From an uncultured Phascolarctobacterium sp. (GTDB lineage: Bacteria > Bacillota > Negativicutes > Acidaminococcales > Acidaminococcaceae): a stretch of DNA of 64,000 bases. The DNA is taken from contig CANREP010000006.1 of the NCBI GenBank assembly GCA_947629685.1, forward strand, positions 1-64,000, written 5' to 3'. The notes beneath the pieces were generated by a model. The model searched no databases. It had not been told where the DNA came from and was given only the letters and a program-made list of their open reading frames with translations. The stretch's first letter is position 1, and the number at the start of each line of letters is the position of its first letter. The position numbers were made by a program, and so were the translations under genes. Below are positions 33,507 through 43,131 of the stretch, one piece after another.

Positions 33507-34025
33507 TTATATGGAGGATTTTGCCCAATGTAAATAAACATCGCTGCTGCCGGTGTAAAAAAAGTTACTCTTTTGCAGTACGCGGATGGAGGCGGCGTTG
33601 TCCTTGGCGGTAACAGCGGTAATCAGGCGCACGGAAGGCAGCGCAAGGGCAGCCTCGGTAAGCAGCCGCACTGCTTCCGTCATATAGCCGCGGCCGCGGA
33701 AATTGCTGCCTATACCGTAGCCGATTTCGACAGCTCCGTCTGTACCGGGACCGCCCTTAAAGGCAATGTTGCCGATGCAGAGCTTTTCCTCCGGCAAGGT
33801 CAGCAGCCACAGGGTATGAAAGAAGGGCTGCTGGCGGGCAGACAGAAACTTTAGGTAGCGCTGCTGCAGGGCGGTGCGAAAAGTACCAGTGAGCGGGCGG
33901 CCATGGTACGGCAGGCCAAGCTCCTGCTCCAGCTGCGCAGTCTGGCAGATAAATTTATAATACTGGGGCAGGGTCAGCGGCAGTAAAATCAGCCGTGCGC
34001 CTGTAAGTGGTTGTGGCTGCAGCAT
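33507..34025 (-). CDS. GNAT-family N-acetyltransferase (RimJ/RimL-like)
   Basis: A 172-residue acetyltransferase. The acetyl-CoA-binding stretch reads IGSNFRGRGYMTEAVRLLTEAAL, preceded by the beta strand GAVEIGYGI and followed by AVTAKDNAASIRVLQKSNFFYTG, the usual RimJ/RimL end. These enzymes acetylate N-termini of proteins or small amines; this one cannot be assigned a substrate. The start is ATG 34025 with AGGAGG upstream, and an extended -10 (TGCTATAAT, 34061-34069 on the minus strand) precedes it. It is divergent from obgE. Confidence 0.82.
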   Translation of the reverse strand: MLQPQPLTGARLILLPLTLPQYYKFICQTAQLEQELGLPYHGRPLTGTFRTALQQRYLKFLSARQQPFFHTLWLLTLPEEKLCIGNIAFKGGPGTDGAVEIGYGIGSNFRGRGYMTEAVRLLTEAALALPSVRLITAVTAKDNAASIRVLQKSNFFYTGSSDVYLHWAKSSI

Positions 34026-34118
34026 GGGCGTCTTCCTCCTTTCTGCGTTTACTACCTTTTATTATAGCACTGCTGCAGGCTGCAATAGCAAATTAACGGT
34101 GAATTTCTGCGGCGGGTA

Positions 34119-34148
34119 TTGAACAGAAGCCTTTAAACACGCTATAAT
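34119..34148 (+). promoter_or_regulatory. Candidate promoter of obgE
   Basis: TTGAAC (34119-34124) and TATAAT (34143-34148) are 18 bases apart, 60 bases before the obgE start. On the opposite strand TGCTATAAT (34061-34069) probably serves the GNAT gene. Confidence 0.55.
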
Positions 34149-34162
34149 AATCATAAGTATAG

Positions 34163-35482
<1,320 letters not shown>

Positions 35483-35526
35483 GTCTATACGGGAAAACTT
35501 ACTGATATGATGAGGGGATGAGCGTC

Positions 35527-36657
35527 ATGAGTTTGGAAAGAGAGGCCTTGAAGGCCGCCAAAAGGATAGTAGTCAAAGTCGGCACCAGTACGATTACCTA
35601 CAGCAACGGCAAGCGTAATTTCAGCCAGATCGACAGGCTGGCGCGGGAGCTGTCCGATTTGCAGAACCAGGGCAAGGAAATGATACTGGTAACCTCCGGC
35701 GCTGTAGCCGTGGGCGTAGACCGTCTGGGACTGGCGAAAAAGCCGGACACCATACCGGGCAAGCAGGCGGCTGCGGCAGTGGGGCAGGGCGTGCTGATGC
35801 ACACCTACGAAAAGCTTTTTGCCGATTACGGGCAGGTGGTAGCGCAGGTGCTGCTTACTAAGACAGAGTCGCTGGACAGGCACCGCTATACCAATTCCCG
35901 CAACACTTTTATGGAGCTGCTGCGGCAGCGGGTTATCCCTATTGTCAATGAAAACGACGTAGTGGCGCTGGACGAACTGAAAATAGGCGATAACGACAAT
36001 ATGTCGGCGCTGGTGGCGGGCATCGTCGACGCCGACCTGGTCATCATCCTGTCCGACGTGGACGGCCTTTATACAGCCAATCCGCAGACCCATCCCGAGG
36101 CTGAGCTGGTGCATACGGTAACGGAGATTACGCCGGAAATCGAAGAAAGCGCCGGCGGCGCTGGCTCGCTGCGCGGTACGGGCGGCATGGCGACCAAGAT
36201 CCAGGCGGCTAAGGCTGCTACCAGCAGCGGCATCAGCCTGGTAATTGCCAGCGGCACGGAGAAAAACGCCGTGCCCCGCATTGTAGCAGGCGAAGAAATC
36301 GGCACGCTGTTCGTCAGCCGAGAGAACCGTCTGCAGTTCCGTAAGCGCTGGCTGGCTTTCGGCGCGCGTATCATGGGCAGCATCGTCGTGGACGAGGGCT
36401 GCTGCAAAGCGCTGCATAAAGCAGGCGGCTGCAGTATCCTGCCTGCCGGTATTACCGGCGTGGAAGGCAGTTTTGAAGCTGGCAGCACCGTCAGCGTCAA
36501 GGACGCGCAGGGGCATGAACTGGCCCGCGGCCTGGTACATTACGGCTCGGAGGAGCTGGTAAAAATCAAGGGCTGCCGCTCCAGAGATATAGAAGAACTT
36601 TTAGGTCATAAGAATTTTGATGAGGTTATCCACAGAGACGATTTGGTTATCTTGTGA
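35527..36657 (+). CDS. proB: Glutamate 5-kinase
   Basis: A 376-residue enzyme phosphorylating glutamate at the first step of proline synthesis. The amino acid kinase domain (about 1-255) has VVKVGTSTITY, LVTSGAVAVGVDRLGL, FLxxR-type substrate residues in NSRNTFMELLRQRVIPIVNENDVVALDELKIGDND, and GGMATKIQAAKAATSSGI. A C-terminal PUA domain (about 275-376) follows. I choose ATG 35527 because GAGGGG lies nine bases upstream; the ATG at 35518 abuts that site. proA starts 11 bases after the stop. Confidence 0.94.
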   Translation: MSLEREALKAAKRIVVKVGTSTITYSNGKRNFSQIDRLARELSDLQNQGKEMILVTSGAVAVGVDRLGLAKKPDTIPGKQAAAAVGQGVLMHTYEKLFADYGQVVAQVLLTKTESLDRHRYTNSRNTFMELLRQRVIPIVNENDVVALDELKIGDNDNMSALVAGIVDADLVIILSDVDGLYTANPQTHPEAELVHTVTEITPEIEESAGGAGSLRGTGGMATKIQAAKAATSSGISLVIASGTEKNAVPRIVAGEEIGTLFVSRENRLQFRKRWLAFGARIMGSIVVDEGCCKALHKAGGCSILPAGITGVEGSFEAGSTVSVKDAQGHELARGLVHYGSEELVKIKGCRSRDIEELLGHKNFDEVIHRDDLVIL

Positions 36658-36668
36658 GGGGGATGGAT

Positions 36669-37925
36669 ATGGATACTTATGAACTGGTAAAGACGAAAGC
36701 GATTGCAGCAAAGAAAGCTGCGGCAGAACTGGCCGTAACCGGCGCGGCTGTCAAAAATAAGGCGCTCATGGCAATGGCGCAGGCTTTGCTGGACAGACAG
36801 CAGGATATACTGCAGGCTAATGCCGAAGATATGCGTCAGGCGGCAGCTAAAGGCATGAAGGCTTCCATGCTGGACAGGCTGAAGCTGACGGAGCAGCGCA
36901 TTGCCTCCATGGCCGAGGGGCTGGAGCAGGTTGCGGCGCTGCCCGACCCCGTGGGCACCGTCGTAGGCGGCAGCCGTCTGGCTAACGGGATGACTGTTAC
37001 TAAGGTACGAGTGCCGCTGGGCGTTATCGGTATCATCTACGAAGCGCGTCCAAATGTTACTGCCGATGCCGCCGGTCTCTGTCTGAAATCCGGCAATGCC
37101 GTCATCTTAAAGGGCGGCAGCGAGGCTATGCAGTCTAATAAGATGATTGCCTCCGTTTTAGCCGCGGCGGCTGAACAAGCAGGTATTCCTCAGGGAGCGG
37201 TACAGTTTATCGACACCAGCGACCGTCAGGCTGTAACCGACCTGATCCATATGAACGGACTGGTAGATGTGGTTATTCCTCGCGGCGGAGCAGGCCTCAT
37301 CAAGGCTGTAGTAATGAACGCTACCGTGCCGGTTATCGAAACCGGAGCCGGCGTATGCCATACTTTTGTAGACGCTTCTGCCGATGTACAGATGGCTATG
37401 GATATCGCCTACAATGCCAAGGTGCAGCGCCCGTCCGTGTGCAACGCCATGGAAACGCTGCTGGTACATAAAGATATTGCCGGCAAGTTTTTGCCGCCCA
37501 TGCTGGAAAAATATTTTGCAGCAGGCGTGGAAATCCGCGGCGATGAACGGGTGCAGGCTTTCAGCGGCCAGGTGCTTCCCGCGGTGGAAGAAGACTGGAG
37601 CACGGAATACGGCGACCTGCGGCTTTCCGTCAAAGTTGTCGACAGTCTCCAGGAGGCGCTGGCACATATTGCCGCGTACAGCACGGGACACAGCGAATGC
37701 ATCGTTACTTCCGATTATGCTAACGCGCGCCAGTTCCAGCTGCGCGTAGATGCGGCAGCGGTATATGTAAACGCGTCGACCAGGTTTACCGACGGTTTTG
37801 AATTCGGTTTCGGGGCGGAAATAGGCATCAGCACGCAGAAGCTGCACGCCAGAGGGCCTATGGCCTTGCCGGAGCTGACCAGCACCAAGTATCTTATCGA
37901 CGGCAGCGGCCAGGTGCGCGGCTGA
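36669..37925 (+). CDS. proA: Gamma-glutamyl phosphate reductase
   Basis: A 418-residue NADPH-dependent aldehyde dehydrogenase-family enzyme reducing glutamyl-5-phosphate. Visible segments are VPLGVIGIIYEARPNVTADAAGLCLKSGNAVILKGGSEA, VIPRGGAGLI, the catalytic-cysteine region ETGAGVCHTFVDASADVQMA and FGFGAEIGISTQKLHARGPMALPELTSTKY. ATG 36669 has GAGGGGG at a suitable distance; earlier GTG 36654 and ATG 36663 lie in or before that site. It completes an obgE-proB-proA unit that ends at a strong terminator. Confidence 0.94.
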   Translation: MDTYELVKTKAIAAKKAAAELAVTGAAVKNKALMAMAQALLDRQQDILQANAEDMRQAAAKGMKASMLDRLKLTEQRIASMAEGLEQVAALPDPVGTVVGGSRLANGMTVTKVRVPLGVIGIIYEARPNVTADAAGLCLKSGNAVILKGGSEAMQSNKMIASVLAAAAEQAGIPQGAVQFIDTSDRQAVTDLIHMNGLVDVVIPRGGAGLIKAVVMNATVPVIETGAGVCHTFVDASADVQMAMDIAYNAKVQRPSVCNAMETLLVHKDIAGKFLPPMLEKYFAAGVEIRGDERVQAFSGQVLPAVEEDWSTEYGDLRLSVKVVDSLQEALAHIAAYSTGHSECIVTSDYANARQFQLRVDAAAVYVNASTRFTDGFEFGFGAEIGISTQKLHARGPMALPELTSTKYLIDGSGQVRG

Positions 37926-37938
37926 CGGATAATGTAGT

Positions 37939-37970
37939 AAAACAGGCGGGATTTTCCCGCCTGTTTTTTT
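37939..37970 (+). terminator. Terminator after proA
   Basis: AAACAGGCGGGA pairs with TCCCGCCTGTTT across a short loop and runs into seven T residues. Confidence 0.92.
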
Positions 37971-38131
37971 GTGCCGTTTTCCGCGGAATATTTTTCCTAA
38001 AATTTGCTATTTTCTTCATAATTTGTATTTAAGAAAGTATATGCTTTACCGGGAAAATTTGATATAATAAATAAGATTTATAAGGGAAAGTGTTTTCCTA
38101 TAATTATACAGAGAAATTTGGAGGGAATGTT

Positions 38132-38635
38132 TTGGAAGAGTTGTATCGTGAGGAATCATCTACCAGCGGCGACAGGAAAGTCGTGGCGATTATTGCGCTG
38201 CTGATTATCGGCGTGCTGTTTAGTTATGAAGGATACGGGTATTATACCACCGGCAGGATCGACGTCCTGGGCTGGGGCATGAATATCTGCTTCCTGCTTT
38301 TGTGGATCTGGCGTGTTTCTTTCCGCTATACCCTGATTTTATACCGAGATCACCGTCTGGAAGTAATCAGCCACGGTTGGGGCATCAGCCGCAGCTATAC
38401 TGTAGATCTGACCCATACGGAAAGCTTTACCAATAAATACGTCAAGAGTTTTTTTCGCAAGACGAAGATCAGCCACTATATCCATCGTTACAGCTCCCTT
38501 GATTCCAATCCGCAGCGTCTGCTGGTTTTCACAGAGGGCAGGAAGAACAAGCTGGCCGGACTTCTATTTAAAGCCAGCGACCAGTTTGTACACCATCTGC
38601 GCAAACAGATGCCGGAAAAATATATTGAATTATAA
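38132..38635 (+). CDS. Membrane protein of unknown function, likely TTG start
   Basis: A 167-residue protein with two N-terminal membrane helices (VVAIIALLIIGVLFSYEGYGYY and GWGMNICFLLLWIWRV) and a soluble C-terminal domain beginning RYTLILYRDHRLEVISHGWGISRSYTVDL, which looks like the beta-rich domain of membrane-anchored PH-like proteins. I start it at TTG 38132 since GGAGGG lies six bases upstream; an upstream GTG at 38090 is the alternative. The closest ATG (38127) is in another frame. It precedes a small membrane protein and an RseC-like gene. I do not recognise the family. Confidence 0.6.
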   Translation: MEELYREESSTSGDRKVVAIIALLIIGVLFSYEGYGYYTTGRIDVLGWGMNICFLLLWIWRVSFRYTLILYRDHRLEVISHGWGISRSYTVDLTHTESFTNKYVKSFFRKTKISHYIHRYSSLDSNPQRLLVFTEGRKNKLAGLLFKASDQFVHHLRKQMPEKYIEL

Positions 38636-38664
38636 TTTAGACAGGTAGGTTTGAGGAGGACAAA

Positions 38665-38958
38665 ATGGAAGAAGCAATCGCACATGTAGCGCCTGTGCTG
38701 GTCTGCAGCAGGATCATCCAGGTATTTGTATTAGCATTCTTATATATATTCCTGGTTGCCAAGATTATCGGCCCGGAAAGAAAAGAACAGTGGTTCAAAC
38801 GCCGTACCAAGTATACCTTTTTCAATAGACGCGGTATTTTCGGCGAATACATCAATTTCGGCTATCCCAGATGCGTGGAGGGTATCCTGGTATTTATCGC
38901 TATTTACGGCGTTATTTTCGGCTTCGGCTACTGGTATATTTTTAGTTTAGCATATTAA
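38665..38958 (+). CDS. Small two-helix membrane protein of unknown function
   Basis: A 97-residue protein with two membrane helices (VLVCSRIIQVFVLAFLYIFLVAKII and CVEGILVFIAIYGVIFGFGYWYIFSL) joined by a strongly basic loop (ERKEQWFKRRTKYTFFNRRG). The loop should be cytoplasmic. It starts at ATG 38665 behind GAGGAGG and lies 13 bases before the RseC-like gene, so it probably shares a transcript with both neighbours. No family recognised. Confidence 0.62.
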   Translation: MEEAIAHVAPVLVCSRIIQVFVLAFLYIFLVAKIIGPERKEQWFKRRTKYTFFNRRGIFGEYINFGYPRCVEGILVFIAIYGVIFGFGYWYIFSLAY

Positions 38959-38971
38959 GAGAGGTTCAGGT

Positions 38972-39406
38972 ATGACTGATATAAAAGGTATCGTAATCAA
39001 AAGGCAGGGCGAAAGAGCCGAGGTAAAGGTAGATAAGAGCAAAAGCACGGGCAGCAATCTGCCCAAGTATCTCGACTGCTGGAATCCTGTCAATGCCAAG
39101 GCCGGAGAGGTTGTCGGCATTGAATATCAGGAGCTGGACAAACGCAAGGCTCAGCTGATTATGTACGGTCTGCCGGTACTGGGACTTTTGGCAGGCGCCG
39201 CTTTCGGCAACAGTCTGGCCATCTTCTTCCACATGGACAGACTTTACTTTATTGCCGGCGGTATAGTGCTGTGGCTGCTGGTAGCAATCAATTATGCGCG
39301 TATTTTCAAGCGTGATGCCATGCGTCAGGGCCTGCAGCCTGTCATTGTAGAAATAGAAGTCCAGAAGATGGTTATCGATATGAGCGATAACCCGGAAAAG
39401 AAATAG
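38972..39406 (+). CDS. RseC/MucC-like membrane protein
   Basis: A 144-residue protein with the RseC layout: an N-terminal soluble part (GIVIKRQGERAEVKVDKSKSTGSN..., ending VNAKAGEVVGIEYQE) and two central membrane helices (AQLIMYGLPVLGLLAGAAFG and LYFIAGGIVLWLLVAINYARIF). The usual N-terminal cysteine pairs are mostly missing; only one cysteine (in YLDCWNP) remains. RseC proteins modulate sigma-E signalling or associate with Rnf-type electron transport complexes; neither partner is nearby. The start is ATG 38972 behind GAGAGG. maf starts 9 bases after its stop. Confidence 0.65.
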   Translation: MTDIKGIVIKRQGERAEVKVDKSKSTGSNLPKYLDCWNPVNAKAGEVVGIEYQELDKRKAQLIMYGLPVLGLLAGAAFGNSLAIFFHMDRLYFIAGGIVLWLLVAINYARIFKRDAMRQGLQPVIVEIEVQKMVIDMSDNPEKK

Positions 39407-39415
39407 GAGTGTATT

Positions 39416-40015
39416 ATGCGGGTAATCCTTGCTTCATCTTCTCCCAGAAGGCTGCAGCTATTGCAGCAGATAGGCATCGAGGCAGAAGTACGTCCGGCAG
39501 CTTTTGATGAGCTATCTGGCGGCAAAAAGGCTGACGAAATAGTGCTGGCCAATGCAGCCGGTAAATGTCTTGCCGTCGCTGGCAGCTGTGGCGACGCTGT
39601 GCCGGTGGTAGCTGCCGATACTGTCGTTGTCCTGGACGGACAGATTTTGGGTAAGCCTAAAGATGCTGCCGATGCCGTGCGGATGCTGACGGAGCTTTCC
39701 GGCAGGACGCATAAGGTGCTGACCGGCGTTGCCGTAAGCTTTCAGGGCAGACAGCTGGCGGAAGTATGCGAGACAGAAGTGATTTTCCGTACTCTTACAG
39801 CCGCTGAAATCGCCGCTTATGTCGCTACCGGCGAGCCGCTGGATAAAGCCGGGGCTTACGGTATCCAGGGACGGGGCGCGGTTTTTGTAGAAAAAATTAA
39901 CGGCTGTTACAATAACGTTGTGGGCTTGCCACTCACCCGTTTGCATTTAATGCTGGCAAAATTAGGAGTGAACGGCAATGCCGCTAAAGACAATCAAGGA
40001 GATACCCCTGTGTGA
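39416..40015 (+). CDS. maf: Maf-family nucleotide pyrophosphatase
   Basis: A 199-residue house-cleaning pyrophosphatase acting on dTTP, UTP or modified pyrimidine nucleotides. The family opening is LASSSPRRLQLLQQIGIEAEV; VVAADTVVVLDGQILGKPKDAADAVRMLTELSGRTHKVLTGVAV and DKAGAYGIQGRGAVFVEKINGCYNNVVGLPL follow. It has the YhdE/dTTPase-type RTHKVLTGV pattern. It overlaps radC by 38 bases, which is more than usual and supports translational coupling. In Firmicutes maf-radC-mreBCD is a common order, as here. Confidence 0.93.
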   Translation: MRVILASSSPRRLQLLQQIGIEAEVRPAAFDELSGGKKADEIVLANAAGKCLAVAGSCGDAVPVVAADTVVVLDGQILGKPKDAADAVRMLTELSGRTHKVLTGVAVSFQGRQLAEVCETEVIFRTLTAAEIAAYVATGEPLDKAGAYGIQGRGAVFVEKINGCYNNVVGLPLTRLHLMLAKLGVNGNAAKDNQGDTPV

Positions 40016-40664
40016 CAGGCCCAGAGAAAAAATGGCGGCCTGCGGAGCCAGGGGACTGACAGATGCGGAGCTGATCGCTATCCTGCTGCGGACAGGCACG
40101 CAGGAAAAATCAGCGCTGGATATCGCCGGAGAAATGACGGCCGACGGCGGTTTGTATAACCGTCTGGCAGGAATCACCCGGATAAGTGAGCTTATGCACA
40201 TCAAAGGACTGGGGCAGGTCAAGGCGGCTGCGGTACTGGCGGCTTTAGAGATCGGCAGGCGTATCGCGTCGGCACGTCCGCTGGCACGGGTGCATATCGG
40301 CAGCGCGCAGGAAGGGGCAGATTTCCTGATGCCGCGTCTGCGCTATGCATCGCGGGAGCAGTTTGTCGCCGTTATGCTCAACAGCAAGAACAGGGTCATC
40401 GCCACCGAGGTTATTTCGGAAGGGACGCTGACTGGTTCTGTGGTACATGCCAGAGAGGTATTCGCTCCGGCGCTGCTGCACCATGCGGCAGCCGTCATCG
40501 TAGCGCATAACCATCCTTCCGGCGATCCGCAGCCAAGCCGTGAGGACCGGGAGGTTACTGCCATGCTGGCAGAGTCCGGCAAAGTACTGGGTATCCCGCT
40601 TTTAGATCATCTGATTATCGGCGACGGGGCCTATTACAGTTTTCAGGAATATGGAGCATTATAG
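39978..40664 (+). CDS. radC: RadC-family JAMM-domain protein
   Basis: A 228-residue protein. The N-terminal helix-hairpin-helix part (ARGLTDAELIAILLRTGTQEKSALDIAGEM, then HIKGLGQVKAAAVLAALEIGRR) precedes a JAMM/MPN domain whose metal motif reads HNHPSGDPQPSREDREVT. Despite its name, a role in DNA repair is not established. It lies between maf and mreB, the standard Firmicute arrangement. ATG 39978 follows GGAGTG and overlaps the end of maf. Confidence 0.92.
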   Translation: MPLKTIKEIPLCDRPREKMAACGARGLTDAELIAILLRTGTQEKSALDIAGEMTADGGLYNRLAGITRISELMHIKGLGQVKAAAVLAALEIGRRIASARPLARVHIGSAQEGADFLMPRLRYASREQFVAVMLNSKNRVIATEVISEGTLTGSVVHAREVFAPALLHHAAAVIVAHNHPSGDPQPSREDREVTAMLAESGKVLGIPLLDHLIIGDGAYYSFQEYGAL

Positions 40665-40687
40665 TTTTTTAGGAGGACAGGCAGGAA

Positions 40688-41731
40688 ATGAAGTTTACTT
40701 TCCCTAATATCAGTTTTTTTAACAATATGTCCGATGATATGGGTATAGATCTGGGCACCGCTAATACGCTGGTGCACTGCAAGGATAAAGGCATCATCAT
40801 CCGCGAGCCGTCCGTAGTGGCCGTGGAAAAGGATACCAATGAAGTATTGGCTATCGGTGCGGAAGCTAAGAGGATGATCGGGCGTACACCCGGCAATATC
40901 GTGGCTATCCGTCCTATGAAGGACGGCGTTATCGCCGACTATGAGATTACTCAGTCCATGCTGAAACATTTTATCAAGAAGGCTATGGGCAACAGAAGCT
41001 TTGTCCGCCCGCGTATCCTGGTAGGCGTTCCGTCCGGCGTTACCGAGGTGGAAAAACGTGCCGTTATCGACGCTACTATCGAAGCCGGCGCGCGCGAAGC
41101 CTATCTGATCGAGGAGCCGATGGCGGCTGCTATCGGCGCAGGTTTGCCTGTGCAGGAAGCTACCGGCAGCATGGTTGTCGATATCGGCGGCGGTACCTGC
41201 GAAGTGGCGGTTATTTCTTTAGGCGGTATCGTAGTGAGCAAGAGTACCCGTACCGGCGGCGACTCTATCGACGCAGCTATCGTGCGCTATATCCGTAAAT
41301 CCTTTAATCTTCTGATTGGCGAGCGTACTGCGGAAAGCATCAAGATAGAGATCGGTACTGCCATGCCTATCGAAAATCCCGATACCATGGAAGTGCGCGG
41401 CCGTGACCTGGTCAGCGGTCTGCCGAAGAATATCATCATCGACGCCAATCATATCTGCGAAGCGGTAGAAGAACCGGTAAGCAGTATTGTCGATGCGGTA
41501 CGCAATACTTTGGAACGTACTCCGCCGGAACTTTCCGCGGATATTATGGACAGAGGCATCGTGATGACGGGCGGCTCTTCCATGCTGCGCAATCTGGACC
41601 GGCTGATTTCCCGTGAGACAGGTATGCCCGTCTATGTATCTGACGAGGCGCTGAACTGCGTTGCGCTGGGTACCGGCATCGCCGTGGAAAATGTTGACGT
41701 ATACAAAAAAGGTTTTATGACTTCGAAATAA
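40688..41731 (+). CDS. mreB: Rod-shape-determining actin homologue MreB
   Basis: A 347-residue cytoskeletal ATPase that organises lateral wall synthesis. Actin-fold motifs are visible: [29 protein letters not shown], the [42 protein letters not shown] stretch, [19 protein letters not shown] for phosphate 2, and [23 protein letters not shown]. The N-terminal stretch before the fold ([13 protein letters not shown]) is amphipathic and likely binds the membrane. It leads mreB-mreC-mreD-mrdA-rodA. The start is ATG 40688 in a purine-rich context. Confidence 0.96.
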   Translation: MKFTFPNISFFNNMSDDMGIDLGTANTLVHCKDKGIIIREPSVVAVEKDTNEVLAIGAEAKRMIGRTPGNIVAIRPMKDGVIADYEITQSMLKHFIKKAMGNRSFVRPRILVGVPSGVTEVEKRAVIDATIEAGAREAYLIEEPMAAAIGAGLPVQEATGSMVVDIGGGTCEVAVISLGGIVVSKSTRTGGDSIDAAIVRYIRKSFNLLIGERTAESIKIEIGTAMPIENPDTMEVRGRDLVSGLPKNIIIDANHICEAVEEPVSSIVDAVRNTLERTPPELSADIMDRGIVMTGGSSMLRNLDRLISRETGMPVYVSDEALNCVALGTGIAVENVDVYKKGFMTSK

Positions 41732-41750
41732 AATATCATAGGGCAAAAGC

Positions 41751-42617
41751 ATGAGTAAGAAAATGATGCTCTGCATACTGTTTGTGCTGACAGTATTTTC
41801 TATGCTGGTACTGGCTGTGGCAGGCAAGAGCCGTTTTCCGCTGATTAACAGGGCGGTGGCCGTGGTGCTGCTGCCTGCCGAAAGCGGTATTACGGCTGTG
41901 GGCCATTTAGGGGACAGTATCCGTGGATACTGGCGTTCTTTAACGGTTTTGCAGGAAGAAAATGAAGAACTGAAAAGAGATAATGCCGAGCTGCGCAATG
42001 CCAACATAGCTATGGCTTCTATTTATGCGGAAAACCAGCAGCTGCGTCAGCTGCTGCAGTATAAAGAGCAGCATCCGGCTCAGACTACGGTGCCGGGCAA
42101 GGTCATTGCCAGAAATTTCGGCGATCTGCGCGACAGTTTTTATATCAATATCGGCGCTGATAAGGGGCTGCAGCGGGAAATGGCCGTGGTCAACAACGAA
42201 GGCCTTGTAGGCATCATTGATGAAGTTTACGATGATTATGCCCGTGTTTTACTGATTACTTCTTCCAAATGCAGAATCGGCGGGCGCGTCTTACGCAATG
42301 ATTCGCGCGCTGTGGGCGTTACCTGCGGACGCAGTTCTGCCGGCGACAGCCTGATTATGGAGCATATTTTCCGCGAGGCCAGCATCCGTGAAGGCGATGT
42401 TATCGTTACCAGCGGCTACAGCGGCAGCCACCCGGAAAATATCCTGATCGGCAGGGTTACGGGCGTAAGCGTGGACAGCGTGGGCCTTTTGCAGCAGGCG
42501 GAAGTGGCGCCGGCAGCCGATATTGCCGACGTGGAACAGGTACTGGTGATAACTTCTTTTACACCGCAGCCTAAGATTGATGTTAATAGTGTTGAGCAGG
42601 GAGGACAGGCAAAATGA
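41751..42617 (+). CDS. mreC: Rod shape-determining protein MreC
   Basis: A 288-residue protein with an N-terminal membrane helix (MMLCILFVLTVFSMLVLAVAG), a coiled coil (LTVLQEENEELKRDNAELRNANIAMASIYAENQQLRQLL, about residues 63-103) and the periplasmic beta-barrel domain (VPGKVIARNFGD... GLVGIIDEVYDDYARVLLITSSKCRIGGRVLR ... GDVIVTSGYSGSHPENILIGRVTGV). It links MreB to PBP2 and RodA in the elongasome. Its stop overlaps the mreD start by four bases. Confidence 0.94.
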   Translation: MSKKMMLCILFVLTVFSMLVLAVAGKSRFPLINRAVAVVLLPAESGITAVGHLGDSIRGYWRSLTVLQEENEELKRDNAELRNANIAMASIYAENQQLRQLLQYKEQHPAQTTVPGKVIARNFGDLRDSFYINIGADKGLQREMAVVNNEGLVGIIDEVYDDYARVLLITSSKCRIGGRVLRNDSRAVGVTCGRSSAGDSLIMEHIFREASIREGDVIVTSGYSGSHPENILIGRVTGVSVDSVGLLQQAEVAPAADIADVEQVLVITSFTPQPKIDVNSVEQGGQAK

Positions 42618-43114
42618 GGAGACTGATTTGGCCCGTCCTATTTCTGTTCTTATTGCTGCTTCAAGGCTCGCTGTCTGTTTTTTACACAGGCTGGCTGGCT
42701 GTCGACCTGCCTTTACTGGCCGTCTACAGTTATGCCCTGCTGCGCGGAGAGAATTTCGGCGCGTTGACAGGCATTTGGGTGGGTCTGCTGCAGGACGCCA
42801 TGACCGTGGGTTTTTTTGGCTTCCATATCCTGAGCCGCGGCGCTGTGGGCTATCTGGTGGGACTGACTAAGGAAAAAATCTTTAAGGAAGGCACTTCCTA
42901 TCATATTACTCTGATCGGATTATGCAGCCTGCTGATACGTTTTTGTTACTGGTGGCTGGAACTGATCAGGGCCGACTGGCATTGGGACATCCTGCCGGCT
43001 TTCTTATGGGATACGCTGGGCTATTGCCTGGGAAATATGCTGCTGGTTGTGCCTGTGTATCATCTGGCTAAGAAAATATATGAATGGATAAAGAAAGAGG
43101 ATATTTCGTACTGA
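42614..43114 (+). CDS. mreD: Rod shape-determining protein MreD
   Basis: A 166-residue integral membrane protein with about five helices, the usual size of MreD. Typical features are the LPLLAVYSYALLRGENFGALTGIWVGLLQDAMTVGFFGFHILSRGAVGYLVG stretch, which matches the family's conserved G-x-GL-D pattern. It is assigned partly by place between mreC and the PBP2 gene. It overlaps mreC (ATGA) and ends 17 bases before mrdA. Confidence 0.9.
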   Translation: MRRLIWPVLFLFLLLLQGSLSVFYTGWLAVDLPLLAVYSYALLRGENFGALTGIWVGLLQDAMTVGFFGFHILSRGAVGYLVGLTKEKIFKEGTSYHITLIGLCSLLIRFCYWWLELIRADWHWDILPAFLWDTLGYCLGNMLLVVPVYHLAKKIYEWIKKEDISY

Positions 43115-43131
43115 GGGGAAGGGGGTAAGCC

